Positions 14,233-22,391 of a stretch of 35,660 bases of DNA are shown here, in pieces (within the stretch, counting starts at the first letter, position 1; every line of letters starts with the position of its first letter). A program made the translations under genes and the position numbers. The notes under the pieces are model-generated. The model was not told where the DNA came from, did no database searches, and saw only the letters and a program-made list of their open reading frames with translations. The stretch is from Muricoccus roseus (GTDB lineage: Bacteria > Pseudomonadota > Alphaproteobacteria > Acetobacterales > Acetobacteraceae), in the NCBI RefSeq assembly GCF_900141905.1, contig NZ_FQZF01000040.1, positions 1 through 35,660 on the forward strand, in the 5' to 3' direction.

Positions 14233-15108
14233 ATGTCGTTTCTCCGTTCCTCTCGTTCCTTCGGCTCCACCCGCGCCGCGATGGGCGCCAGCCCGCTGTC
14301 CGACGGAGAGCTGATGCAGCTCGCCCCGTCCGCCTTCGCGACCGAGGCCCATTCCTCCCGCTCCGCGCGCTATGCCTACATTCCGACCGCAGACGTGATT
14401 GCGGGCCTGCGGCGTGAGGGCTTCGCTCCCGTGCTGGCGCGGCAGACCCGCCCGCGCGACGCCGACCGCAGCGGCCACACGAAGCACCTCATCCGCTTCC
14501 GCCACGAGGGCCAAGCCATCCAGCCGCGCCGCGTCGGCATGACTTTCCCCGAGGTCGTGCTCATCAACTCCCACGACGGAACCAGCGCCTACCACGTCAC
14601 CGCGGGCGTGTTCCGCCTTGCCTGCCTCAACGGCATGGTGGTGTCTGACGGGCCGGAACGCTCGGTGAAGGTGCCGCACAAGGGCGACGTGGTGCGCCAG
14701 GTGATCGAAGGCAGCTTCGAGGTTCTGGACGCCTCGCGCCAAGCTATCGAGGCGGCCGACACCTGGGCCGGCGTCACCCTTAACCGCGACGAACAGCACG
14801 CCCTTGCGGATGCGGCCCGCGTGCTGCGCTTCGGGGACGAGGAAGGCAACGTGTCCACCCCGATCCAGGCGGATCAGTTGTTGCGCGCCCGCCGGGTCGC
14901 GGACGCTTCGGACGATCTGTGGACCACCTTCAACCGGGTGCAGGAAAACACCATCCGCGGCGGCCTCCAGGCGTGGGGCAGGGACGGCAACAACCGTCCG
15001 CGCCGCGTCACCTCGCGCGAGGTCACGGGCATTGACCAGGATGTGAAGCTCAACCGGGCTCTGTGGATGCTGGGCGAGCGCATGGCGGCTCTCAAGGGCG
15101 CCGCCTGA
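14233..15108 (+). CDS. DUF932 domain protein (phage/plasmid-type)
   Basis: A 291-residue soluble protein of the DUF932 family, commonly carried on plasmids and phages and of unknown biochemical function. The family core is recognisable from about residue 45: ARYAYIPTADVIAGLRREGF, HLIRFRH, FPEVVLINSHDGTSAYHVTA, GVFRLACLNGMVVSD and the C-terminal YN/LN-type region VTGIDQDVKLNRALWMLGER. ATG 14233 has AAGG suitably upstream. It heads a rightward operon with a 90-residue protein and an HTH protein; a strong hairpin after its stop may reduce downstream expression. A link to plasmid establishment or anti-defence has been proposed for such genes but is not shown here. Confidence 0.88.
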   Translation: MSFLRSSRSFGSTRAAMGASPLSDGELMQLAPSAFATEAHSSRSARYAYIPTADVIAGLRREGFAPVLARQTRPRDADRSGHTKHLIRFRHEGQAIQPRRVGMTFPEVVLINSHDGTSAYHVTAGVFRLACLNGMVVSDGPERSVKVPHKGDVVRQVIEGSFEVLDASRQAIEAADTWAGVTLNRDEQHALADAARVLRFGDEEGNVSTPIQADQLLRARRVADASDDLWTTFNRVQENTIRGGLQAWGRDGNNRPRRVTSREVTGIDQDVKLNRALWMLGERMAALKGAA

Positions 15109-15113
15109 CGGGC

Positions 15114-15139
15114 AGGGGCGGGGAGCGATCCCCGCCCCT
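15114..15139 (+). terminator. Strong GC hairpin with GCGA tetraloop after the DUF932 gene
   Basis: AGGGGCGGGGA (15114-15124) pairs perfectly with TCCCCGCCCCT (15129-15139) around a GCGA (GNRA-type) loop. It begins 5 nt after the stop. There is no U-tract (CCTTTCCCC follows), so it may be an RNA-stabilising or partial termination structure in the operon. Confidence 0.5.
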
Positions 15140-15179
15140 CCTTTCCCCTCCTGCTCCACCCCGTCGAAAGCTCCGCATC

Positions 15180-15452
15180 ATGGATTGCCACGCCCTGCCC
15201 ATCCTGGGCCTTCCGCTCATCCTCAACGACGACGCCGGCAACGGCCTGGCGCTCGGCACCAGCTCGGAAGATCCCGCCTACCTCCTGGCCGTGATCGAGG
15301 ACGGCAACGGCCGCGCTATCATCCGCAACCTCATCGACGCCGAAAGCGAGGCGCTGTTGCTGGCCATGCTGAACCAGCGCGCGGCCGTGCGCGCCGCCGC
15401 GGCGATTCCGCCCTATCGTGCTGCGCCAGGCGCCGCCGGGGCCTCGCCGTGA
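15180..15452 (+). CDS. Hypothetical protein in the DUF932 operon
   Basis: A 90-residue protein with no family I recognise. The N-terminal 65 residues look like a compact alpha/beta fold (LPLILNDDAGNGLALGTSSE, then YLLAVIEDGNGRAIIRNLID and AESEALLLAMLNQRAAV). ATG 15180 follows the DUF932 stop by 71 nt with a purine-rich AAAGCTCC stretch. Its stop overlaps a GTG (GTGA, 15449-15452) in the frame of the next gene, suggesting tight linkage. Confidence 0.6.
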   Translation: MDCHALPILGLPLILNDDAGNGLALGTSSEDPAYLLAVIEDGNGRAIIRNLIDAESEALLLAMLNQRAAVRAAAAIPPYRAAPGAAGASP

Positions 15453-15580
15453 CCGCGTTGCGGGTGGTGCGGGCGGGCGTCGGCCCACCCCCGCTGCCCC
15501 GCTCCGCGCTCCGCCGCTGGCCGCCTCCGGGCGGCTTTCTGCGTTGCGGCTTGCCCCGTCGCCGGGCCATTACCGCCCGC

Positions 15581-15958
15581 ATGGCTATGTCCCCCTCGCG
15601 CTTCGCGGAATGTCTGGAAACGATCGGCTGGACAAAGCGCGGCCTCGCCCGCCGGCTGAACGTCGGGCAAGGCGCGGTGAAGAGCATGGCCAACGGGCGG
15701 CACGAAATCCGCGACGACTTCGGCACCTGGCTGGAAGGGCTGGCGGCAGCTCACGCGCCGCTGTCACCCGAGCTGCGCGAGTTCTCCGACAAGATGGGGT
15801 GCGACCGGGGGGAGTGGGTGCGCTACCCCCGCGGTATCCGCCCGCTGTCCGACGACGAGGCGGCGGCGCTGCGCCGCGTGGCGGACGCTCACGCCGAGGC
15901 ACCCTGGCCGCCGGGGTGGCGAGGCGGCAGCGCCGCGGAGGACAACACGGAAGCGTGA
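15581..15958 (+). CDS. XRE-like helix-turn-helix protein
   Basis: A 125-residue protein. The N-terminal part MSPSRFAECLETIGWTKRGL followed by ARRLNVGQGAVKSMANGRHE is an HTH of the kind found in phage/plasmid repressors and DUF-type regulators, with the recognition helix around NVGQGAVKSMANG. The rest includes LRRVADAHAEAPWPPGW. ATG 15581 starts right at the domain, but the frame is open back to a GTG at 15449 overlapping the previous stop, which would add 44 Arg/Pro-rich residues; I prefer the ATG. It probably regulates the DUF932 operon or neighbouring plasmid genes. Confidence 0.65.
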   Translation: MAMSPSRFAECLETIGWTKRGLARRLNVGQGAVKSMANGRHEIRDDFGTWLEGLAAAHAPLSPELREFSDKMGCDRGEWVRYPRGIRPLSDDEAAALRRVADAHAEAPWPPGWRGGSAAEDNTEA

Positions 15959-15972
15959 CGGTATTTTGGTAT

Positions 15973-16066
15973 TTTCAAATTTAACAACTTCGGCCTGATG
16001 GGGCAGGGGCGCTAATCTCCTTCGTAGCCGAGGCGTCCCGCTTAGGCTGAACCTGAAAGATCAGGT
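15973..16066 (+). repeat. Leader element copy B
   Basis: It repeats the order of copy A at 14130-14215: TTTTCAAATTTAACAAC, a G-rich stretch, GCTAATCTCCTTC (16011-16023) and a stem-loop with arms AGCCGA (16026-16031) and TAGGCT (16043-16048; one mismatch). A second perfect hairpin ACCTGA-aaga-TCAGGT (16051-16066) follows, then an ATG at 16068 that opens only 19 codons. It probably drives the next rightward transcript. Confidence 0.55.
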
Positions 16067-16220
16067 CATGCATCAGTGTTTTTCGATCTCCTGGCGCGGC
16101 CGGGACCGCAGCCTTTTCGCCTTCTGACAGGACGTGGTTGCCACCTCCGCGCGCGAAACCCTCGCCCGCTTGCGCTCCACGGCCCGTCGCGGCTCCATCC
16201 CCTACGGCGTGAAAGGGCAC

Positions 16221-16240
16221 GCCGGGTGCAGGCACCCGGC
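16221..16240 (+). repeat. Perfect GC hairpin before a hypothetical gene
   Basis: GCCGGGTGC (16221-16229) and GCACCCGGC (16232-16240) are exact complements separated by two bases. It lies 14 bp upstream of the ATG at 16255 and downstream of leader copy B. It could end the leader transcript or mask the ribosome site; there is no U-tract. Confidence 0.4.
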
Positions 16241-16254
16241 CAGTGGCTGGCATA

Positions 16255-16929
16255 ATGCGCGCCGCCTCGATCCAGATGCCTCCGGCGGGCCGCGAGAGCG
16301 ACGTCCTGCCCGGCCTGCCAGCCGCGGAAACGCCGGCCTATTGGCGGGCGCAGCGCGAAGGCGTCGCCCTCGTGTGCGAGCTGCGGCACCGCATCGGCAT
16401 CGCCTGGGACGCGCCGACCTACGGAGCCGGCGGCTCGGAGAACATCGCGCCGTGGGATCATGCCTTTGACGAGCTGCACGCCGCGCGCCGCCATCCCTTC
16501 GCGGCTAACCTCTGCGTCGCCCGCTCCGTCACCCCGACTGTTGCCATCGTGGCGGCGCTGGGTGCCATTACGGCCGCCGCCCCCGTCATCGCTGCTGGCT
16601 GGGGGTGTCGTGAGCGCGACGAAAGGGGAGGGAGGCCGCGCGGCCTACCCCGCCCCGATGACGGGATTTGGAACGGTCCATTCAGGACGATGTTGCATTG
16701 CCCTACCGAAGCGCCACCCCTCGCTTTCATCACTACACAGTACCCCTGCATGACCTTGGGCACGATAACCACCTATTATCGTGCCCGGGGGAAGGCGAGG
16801 GGCGGATTGCCACAGGTTGGCGGCCCTGGCACTCTGCGCCTGGCCGAACAGGGCGGGCGCGGGGGCGTCCTGCCAACCGCCGCCGCACGATCCATCTTCG
16901 TCGTGCGACAACCGCGCTCGCTATTTTAG
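16255..16929 (+). CDS. Uncertain hypothetical protein downstream of leader copy B
   Basis: An open frame of 224 residues from ATG 16255. The first 95 residues have a protein-like composition (LPGLPAAETPAYWRAQREGV, then ALVCELRHRIGIAWDAPTY and WDHAFDELHAARRHPFAANL), followed by a hydrophobic stretch (VAIVAALGAITAAAPVIAAG) that might be a membrane span. From about residue 125 the composition becomes irregular and the frame crosses a perfect hairpin at 16758-16786, so the true gene may have ended earlier and been extended by rearrangement. I recognise no family. Confidence 0.4.
   Translation: MRAASIQMPPAGRESDVLPGLPAAETPAYWRAQREGVALVCELRHRIGIAWDAPTYGAGGSENIAPWDHAFDELHAARRHPFAANLCVARSVTPTVAIVAALGAITAAAPVIAAGWGCRERDERGGRPRGLPRPDDGIWNGPFRTMLHCPTEAPPLAFITTQYPCMTLGTITTYYRARGKARGGLPQVGGPGTLRLAEQGGRGGVLPTAAARSIFVVRQPRSLF
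16758..16786. terminator. Perfect 11-bp inverted repeat
   Basis: GGGCACGATAA (16758-16768) and TTATCGTGCCC (16776-16786) are exact complements around the 7-base loop CCACCTA. It resembles the stem of an intrinsic terminator but is followed by G rather than T on the + strand. It may mark the end of the plasmid transcript begun at leader copy B, or be an insertion scar. Confidence 0.4.
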
Positions 16930-17552
16930 CGGCAGGGTAGGCTTACAGCCTCATGCCGCGTTCGACCGCGCCTCTGGCGCGAGAGCTGACAGAACCCTTC
17001 AAGCAGACCGGCCATCCTGCCGTGCAGGCGCACTTGCAGCACCTGATACGGGTCGCGGTCGCGAGGCCTGCCGCTCTGGGCCACGCTGATGGCCGCCGAG
17101 CCGGACGAGACGACGGAGGAGGCGAGGCGCTGGATCGAGCTCGGCGCCCGCATCTTCAACACCATCAGCGACCGGCGGCTGCTCACCCTGGGGCTGCGGA
17201 GCCGTCTCTCGGCCATGCCGGAGGCAGCCTGAGGATGGCTGGTGGAAAGCTCCATGAGAGGGTCGCCGCCCTGACCGGTGCCGTGCGGGTCGACCCCCGG
17301 ACCGCTCGGATCGGTGCCCTCGCGAGTGAGCGCGGCATCAGGACCGACTGGGCGATCGGTCTCGTGCTGCTGTTCCGCGTCGGCAGGCCGGAGGATGTCG
17401 GCGAGTTCTCGGGTTCCTGGTCACCGCCCCTCCCGGTACGTGACCGGCGGGACCATCATCGTGTGCTGCGGCCCCATTCTCGCGAGTCCGTGGCGACGTT
17501 AGACATGCCGGCGCGAATCCAGGCCCGGCCAGAGATCGGAGAGAGAGCGCCC
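16930..17552. other. Decayed region between backbone and catabolic block
   Basis: No complete gene is supported. The best fragment is a 47-codon frame from ATG 17089 to TGA 17230-17232 (MAAEPDETTEEARRWIELGA, then RIFNTISDRRLLTLGL), which looks like the C-terminal end of a lost protein. After it the frame from 17235 is open without stops into the downstream receptor gene, a usual effect of high GC. The stretch looks like the left border of the acquired catabolic block. Confidence 0.5.
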
Positions 17553-18527
17553 ATGGAGATTTCCCGTCGTCGGACCCTGGCCGGCATGGCCGGGGCGGCA
17601 GGCCTTTTCGCCCCCGCAGTCCATGCGCAGCCGGCATCCTCGCGCCCTGTCCGCTTGGTTGTGGCTTTCCCGCCCGGGGGCGCGATGGATCTTATCGCCC
17701 GCATGCTGGCAGAAAGACTCTCTCCAGCCCTCAAGCAGAATGTCGTCGTCGAGAACCGGACGGGTGCCGGTGGCGCGCTCGGAACGGCCGCCGTGGCCCG
17801 CTCCGCGCCGGACGGAAACACTCTCCTGCTCTCCAACCCCGGCCCGGTGGCCCTGAGGCCGAGCCTCTATCCCGACCTGCCGTATGATCCATTGCGTGAC
17901 TTCTCGCCCGTCGCCGGTGTGGCCAAGTCACCCCTCGTTCTTGTCGTCGCCGCGAACTCGGGGATCCAATCGGTCGCAGAGCTGATCGCGTTGGGCAAGA
18001 GTGGCCGGCCAGTCAATTATGGATCGAGCGGCTTCGCGGGGCAGTCACAGGTCGGCTGCGAGTGGTTCAAGCTGCTGACCGGCACGGAGTTCCTGCACAT
18101 CCCACTGAACGGAGCCGGTCCGATCGTCGTCGAACTCCTGGCCGGGCGCGTCCAGTTCAGCTTTCTCTCGATGGGGGACGTCGTTCCCCGCGCGAGGGAC
18201 GGTCAGCTCCGCGGCCTCGGCGTCGCGCGCGCCGAGCGGACATCGCTGGCCGCCAACATGCCGACCCTCGCGGAGGCCGGTCTGCCCGGGCTTGTTCTGG
18301 ACACTTGGTACGCCCTCATGGCACCCACCGGCACGCCCGAGGCCGTCGTCCGACGCCTTCACGACGAGACGACCCGCATCATCGGCGAACCGCAATTCCG
18401 CGAGCGCCTCGGCGAGGTCTATTTCGAGCCGATGCCGATGACGCCGCAGGAGACGGGGCGGTTCCTGGCGGCCGATCTCGCCACCTACGCTGACATCGTG
18501 AAGCGGGCCAACATCAGGGCGGAGTAG
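17553..18527 (+). CDS. Bug-family (tripartite tricarboxylate transporter) periplasmic receptor
   Basis: A 324-residue extracytoplasmic solute receptor of the Bug/TctC family. It starts at ATG 17553 with a signal sequence containing SRRRTLAGMAG (possibly Tat-dependent) and a cleavage site near VHAQPA. Mature family motifs follow: RLVVAFPPGGAMDLIARMLA, VVVENRTGAGGALGTAAVAR, PDGNTLLLSNPGP, YDPLRDFSPVAGVA, HIPLNGAGPIVVELLAGRVQ. Bug proteins bind carboxylates or aromatic acids; no TctA/TctB membrane partners are in the window, as is common for these orphan receptors. It precedes the CoA-transferase gene (204 bp gap) and may present the substrate of this pathway. Confidence 0.88.
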   Translation: MEISRRRTLAGMAGAAGLFAPAVHAQPASSRPVRLVVAFPPGGAMDLIARMLAERLSPALKQNVVVENRTGAGGALGTAAVARSAPDGNTLLLSNPGPVALRPSLYPDLPYDPLRDFSPVAGVAKSPLVLVVAANSGIQSVAELIALGKSGRPVNYGSSGFAGQSQVGCEWFKLLTGTEFLHIPLNGAGPIVVELLAGRVQFSFLSMGDVVPRARDGQLRGLGVARAERTSLAANMPTLAEAGLPGLVLDTWYALMAPTGTPEAVVRRLHDETTRIIGEPQFRERLGEVYFEPMPMTPQETGRFLAADLATYADIVKRANIRAE

Positions 18528-18731
18528 CCCCCGCAGCGGACTTTCCGAAGGCTCGGCAAACCGTCTGGAAGGGACGAGACCGGCGGGCGGCCCTGGGCCT
18601 CGGAGAGCTGCTCGGTCGAGCCGACCAGTTCTCCGAGGCATTAGGCCGCTCCGCCGTGCCTCGACCTGTCCTTGCTACGTATTGGCCGAACCATTAAGAC
18701 ATTTCGGGACGCTTGGTTTGGAGCATTTCCG

Positions 18732-19925
18732 ATGGCTCGTGGGCTTGCCCCTGACACGCAGGGACGCGCTCTTCAGGACGTAAGGGTCCTGGACTTCACC
18801 GCAGTCATGGCCGGTCCCTTCGCTACCCGCCTGCTCGCGGATCTGGGTGCGGATGTCGTGAAGGTGGAGGCGTTCGAGGGCGACCAGGTGCGGGCGCGCC
18901 CACCGCTCCGCGACGGGCACAGCAGCTATTTCGGACATCTCAACGCGGGCAAGCGCAGCATCGTGCTCGACCTCAAGTCGCCGGACGCCACGCGTCTCAT
19001 CGAGCGGCTGGTCGGCCGCTTCGACGTCGTCGTCGAGAACTTCCGCCCCGGCGTGATGCGGAGGCTCGGCCTAGACTACCCGTCCCTGTCCAAGATTAAT
19101 CCACGCCTCATCTACTGCTCGGTCTCCGGCTATGGCCAGTCGGGTCCCCGTGCGCTGGAGCCTGCCTACGCTCCGGTTGTCCATGCTGCCAGCGGCTTCG
19201 ACATGGTGAATCTCGCCTACCAGGACGACGCGTCGCGCCCGGCCACAAGCGGCGTCTTCATCGCGGACGTGCTCGGCGGCACCCACGCCTTTGCCGCTAT
19301 CCAGGCGGCCCTCTACCAGCGCGAGCGGACCGGGCGGGGGCAGTTCATCGACGTCGCGATGCTGGACGCCATGCTCGGCATGCTCGTCTTCGAGACGCAG
19401 GAGGCGCAGTTTCCGGGCAGACACCGCCGTCCGCTCTACCCGCCCCTGAGGACCCGGGACGGCTATCTCATGGTCGCGCCGACGAGCCCACGCAACTTCG
19501 AGCAGCTCTGCGTCGCGACGGGGCATCCGGAGTGGCGGGAAGACCCGCGATTCCGTACCAACGCGGACCGGAACATGAACTGGACGGAGCTGCTCGGCTT
19601 GGTCGAGAGCTGGAGCTTGCAGCGCAGCGCCGCGGAGGCGGAGGAAACCTTGTCGCGCCACGGGGTGCCCTGCTCGCGCTACCGCACCATGGCGGAGGTG
19701 CTCGCCGACACGCACCTTGCCGCGCGCGGCACCTTTGCCGAGATCACGGACGGGGCCGGCACCTTCCGCGTCGTGAACCCCCCGTTCCGCATGTCAGATT
19801 CCCGGACCGACGTCCGAAACTACATCTCCGCGCTCGGGGAGAATGGGCCCGGCCTCCTGCGCGAGGAACTGGCCATGTCCGATGCGGAGATCGAGGCCCT
19901 GCGGGCCCGAGGCGTGGTCGGCTAG
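18732..19925 (+). CDS. Family III CoA-transferase (CaiB/BaiF)
   Basis: A 397-residue cytosolic enzyme of the CaiB/BaiF type, which moves CoA from a donor thioester to a carboxylic acid through an Asp-bound anhydride. Family signatures are VLDFTAVMAGPFATRLLADL, GADVVKVE, HLNAGKRSIVLDLKSP, VVVENFRPGVMRRLGLDY, IYCSVSGYGQSGPRA, and GVFIADVLGGTHA with the presumed catalytic Asp179. ATG 18732 gives the normal family length; the in-frame extension from 18672 lacks a ribosome site. Next to an acyl-CoA dehydrogenase and ETF genes it probably activates the pathway acid. Its acid substrate cannot be inferred. Confidence 0.9.
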   Translation: MARGLAPDTQGRALQDVRVLDFTAVMAGPFATRLLADLGADVVKVEAFEGDQVRARPPLRDGHSSYFGHLNAGKRSIVLDLKSPDATRLIERLVGRFDVVVENFRPGVMRRLGLDYPSLSKINPRLIYCSVSGYGQSGPRALEPAYAPVVHAASGFDMVNLAYQDDASRPATSGVFIADVLGGTHAFAAIQAALYQRERTGRGQFIDVAMLDAMLGMLVFETQEAQFPGRHRRPLYPPLRTRDGYLMVAPTSPRNFEQLCVATGHPEWREDPRFRTNADRNMNWTELLGLVESWSLQRSAAEAEETLSRHGVPCSRYRTMAEVLADTHLAARGTFAEITDGAGTFRVVNPPFRMSDSRTDVRNYISALGENGPGLLREELAMSDAEIEALRARGVVG

Positions 19926-19927
19926 AG

Positions 19928-20003
19928 CGCACGTCGCCTTGCGCACGTCCAGCCCGACAAAGGTGATACGCTCTCCCACAATGCGCCTCCTGTGCTGAGG
20001 CAA
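19928..20003 (-). pseudogene. IS110-family transposase, N-terminal remnant
   Basis: On the minus strand from an ATG at 20003 the peptide MPQHRRRIVGERITFVGLDV followed by RKATCAL carries the G-L-D-V-x-K-x-T motif that starts the DEDD catalytic domain of IS110/IS1111 transposases. Only about 25 residues are present before the match ends at the stop of the CoA-transferase gene, so the insertion or its excision abutted that gene. Confidence 0.5.
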
Positions 20004-20465
20004 GGCGCCGGCCCACCCGGCGCAACCCTCGTCATTCCTGCACAGTTCGAGGCGGGCCTCCCCGCCTCAGGTGGACATCTAGTCTAGGTGGTGTCGGCAT
20101 CTGCCCCCTCGTGCCCTGGGCATGTGATTGCATCTATGGAATGATGGCTACTCGCGCGGGGGATCTTGAAAGGGCATCGCCTCTTCCGCACCTGCCTGAG
20201 GCCTGTTCGAGATGCCCCAGTTGCGGATGGTGGCAGACCAGGAGGGAGGATAGGGTCTTTGAGTAGGTCGCTGCCGATGCGCGCGGGCCTGCCCTTACCT
20301 TTCAATCAGTTCGGCGAGAGATCGCTCGATGAGGGTTGGCCCGCCTCGGCGATCATTTGATCGAGCAGTTGCTCACTGCGCACTGTAGCTGGGTTGCGTC
20401 GTCATCGCGACGCTGGGCCGGAATGCGCTCTTGTGCTCATCGAAGGTAGCTTACCGTGTTCTTTG
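20004..20465. other. Intergenic stretch without a supported gene
   Basis: Between the IS110 scrap and etfA I see no convincing gene in either strand. A small hairpin GCGTCG (20396-20401) / CGACGC (20408-20413) lies 50-70 bp beyond the etfA stop and could help end that leftward transcript, though no U-tract follows. Confidence 0.4.
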
Positions 20466-21383
20466 CTACTTGTTGAGCTCCGCCTCGATCTCCGGGATCA
20501 GCTTGAAGATGTCGCCGACCAGGCCGTAATCGGCGACCTGGAAGATCGGTGCCTCCTCGTCCTTGTTGATGGCGACGATGACCTTGCTGTCCTTCATGCC
20601 GGCCAGGTGCTGGATCGCGCCCGAGATGCCGAAGGCCATGTAGAGCTCAGGCGCGACGATCTTGCCGGTCTGGCCGACCTGCAGGTCGTTCGGCGCGTAG
20701 CCAGCATCCACCGCGGCACGGGAGGCGCCGACGGCGGCGCCGAGCTTGTCCGCGATGCCGTCCAGGATCTTGAAGTTCTCCGCCGAGCCGATGGCACGGC
20801 CGCCGGAGACGACCACGCGGGCAGCGGTCAGCTCGGGGCGCTCGCTCTTCACGATCTCGGCGCCGACGAAGGAGGAGACGCCCGGGTCGGCGGCGGGCTG
20901 CGCCGGCTCGATCGGGGCGGAGCCGCCCTCGGGGGCCGCCGGGTCGAAAGAGGCGGCGCGGACGGTGATCACCTTCTTCGCGTCCGAGGACTGCACGGTT
21001 GCCAGCGCATTGCCCGCATAGATCGGGCGCACGAAGGTGTCGGCATCCACGATGCCCGAGATGTCGCTGATCGGCTGCACGTCGAGCAGCGCGGCGACGC
21101 GCGGCATCACGTTCTTGCCCAGCGCGGAGCCGGGGGCGAGGAGATGGGTGTAGTTGCCGGCCAGGCTCTGGATGAGGGCAGCGGCGGGCTCGGCGAGCAG
21201 GTGCTCGGTCGCGGCATGCAGCACCTTGGCGACGCCGGCGATCTTCGCGCCGGCCTGGGCCACGGCTTCCGGCCCGATCACCAGCAGATGGACATCGCCC
21301 AGCTTGCCGGCGGCCGCGATGGCGGAGCGGGTGGGCTGGTTGATGGAGGCGCCGTCATGGTCGGCGAGGACGAGGACGGTCAT
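20466..21383 (-). CDS. etfA: Electron transfer flavoprotein alpha subunit
   Basis: A 305-residue FAD-binding subunit of ETF, which accepts electrons from acyl-CoA dehydrogenases and passes them to ETF-quinone oxidoreductase. The N-terminal domain begins [20 protein letters not shown]; the C-terminal FAD domain includes [40 protein letters not shown] and the family signature [20 protein letters not shown] followed by [20 protein letters not shown]. Length is typical. It starts 2 nt after the etfB stop. A plasmid copy beside an acyl-CoA dehydrogenase suggests a dedicated electron acceptor for this pathway. Confidence 0.95.
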   Translation of the reverse strand: MTVLVLADHDGASINQPTRSAIAAAGKLGDVHLLVIGPEAVAQAGAKIAGVAKVLHAATEHLLAEPAAALIQSLAGNYTHLLAPGSALGKNVMPRVAALLDVQPISDISGIVDADTFVRPIYAGNALATVQSSDAKKVITVRAASFDPAAPEGGSAPIEPAQPAADPGVSSFVGAEIVKSERPELTAARVVVSGGRAIGSAENFKILDGIADKLGAAVGASRAAVDAGYAPNDLQVGQTGKIVAPELYMAFGISGAIQHLAGMKDSKVIVAINKDEEAPIFQVADYGLVGDIFKLIPEIEAELNK

Positions 21384-21385
21384 CT

Positions 21386-22135
21386 TCAGATCACCTTCGC
21401 TTCGTTGCGGAGCTTCGAGACGAGCTCGGCGGCGGAGGCCACCTTCACGCCGGCCTGGCGCTTCGGCGGCTCCTCCACCTTGATCACCTTCAGGCGGGGC
21501 GTGGTGTCCACGCCGAGATCGGCGGGCTTGATCGTCTCGATCGGCTTCTTGCGGGCCTTCATGATGTTCGGAAGGCTGGCGTAGCGCGGCTCGTTCAGGC
21601 GCAGGTCGGTGGTGACGATGGCCGGAAGCTTCAGCCTCACCGTCTCCAGGCCGCCATCGACCTCACGGGTGACATTGGCGGCACCGTCGGCGATCTCGAC
21701 CTTGCTGGCAAAGGTGCCCTGGCCCCAGCCGAGGAGGGCGGCCAGCATCTGGCCGGTGGCGTTCATGTCGTCATCGATGGCCTGCTTGCCGAGGATGACG
21801 ACCTGCGGGCCTTCCTTCTCGACAATGGCCTTCAGCAGCTTGGCCACCGCGATCGGCTCGACCGTGTCAGCGGTCTCGACCAGGATGCCGCGATCGGCGC
21901 CCATGGCGAGGGCGGTGCGGATCTGCTCCTGCGCCTGGGACGGGCCGATGGAGACGGCCACGATCTCGGTCGCGATGCCCTTCTCCTTCAGGCGCACGGC
22001 CTCCTCGACGGCGATCTCGTCGAAGGGATTCATGGACATCTTGACGTTCGCGGTCTCGACGCCCGTGCCATCCGGCTTCACCCGGACTTTCACGTTGTAA
22101 TCGACCACGCGCTTGACGGGGACGAGGAGCTTCAT
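21386..22135 (-). CDS. etfB: Electron transfer flavoprotein beta subunit
   Basis: A 249-residue ETF beta subunit with the AMP-binding site and the docking loop for acyl-CoA dehydrogenases. It starts [20 protein letters not shown] and contains [69 protein letters not shown] and [20 protein letters not shown], followed by [20 protein letters not shown], all standard. It is first of a two-gene operon with etfA. The nearest upstream leftward gene is the acyl-CoA dehydrogenase, 257 bp away. Confidence 0.95.
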   Translation of the reverse strand: MKLLVPVKRVVDYNVKVRVKPDGTGVETANVKMSMNPFDEIAVEEAVRLKEKGIATEIVAVSIGPSQAQEQIRTALAMGADRGILVETADTVEPIAVAKLLKAIVEKEGPQVVILGKQAIDDDMNATGQMLAALLGWGQGTFASKVEIADGAANVTREVDGGLETVRLKLPAIVTTDLRLNEPRYASLPNIMKARKKPIETIKPADLGVDTTPRLKVIKVEEPPKRQAGVKVASAAELVSKLRNEAKVI

Positions 22136-22290
22136 TCTGGAGCCTCCACTCTCGTGCGGCAGGTATGCCGCCCGGTCATACGTCGGGCTTCGTCGGCCTT
22201 TAGCGGGGCTGCGCTTCTCGAAAAAGGCTGTCGCGCCCTCCCCTGCTCTGGCCCGCCGAACAGGTGATGAAGGCTCGTCGCTCGAGGACT

Positions 22291-22340
22291 AGAGCAGATC
22301 CCGTTCCGGTGACTTTACCGGAACAGGTACATCCTCTCCT
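22291..22340. repeat. Palindromic intergenic element between acyl-CoA dehydrogenase and etfB
   Basis: GTTCCGGT (22303-22310) and ACCGGAAC (22317-22324) form a perfect 8-bp stem with loop GACTTT, preceded by CTAGAGCAGATCC. The layout AGAGCA-x-GATCC plus a palindromic CCGGT core resembles the short dispersed palindromic elements found between genes in alphaproteobacteria. It could also attenuate read-through from the acyl-CoA dehydrogenase gene into etfB. Confidence 0.4.
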
Positions 22341-22391
22341 CGAGCGACAGGCCAGAGCGGTTGAGGTGAGCCCAGGCGAACGGAGACCTCC

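Noticed and set aside
17235-17552. N-terminal extension of the first Bug receptor
   Set aside because: The frame is open but the signal peptide and ribosome site place the start at 17553.
20394-21584. 396-codon frame on the + strand across etfA and etfB
   Set aside because: Antisense to two clear ETF genes; composition typical of a reverse-frame artefact.
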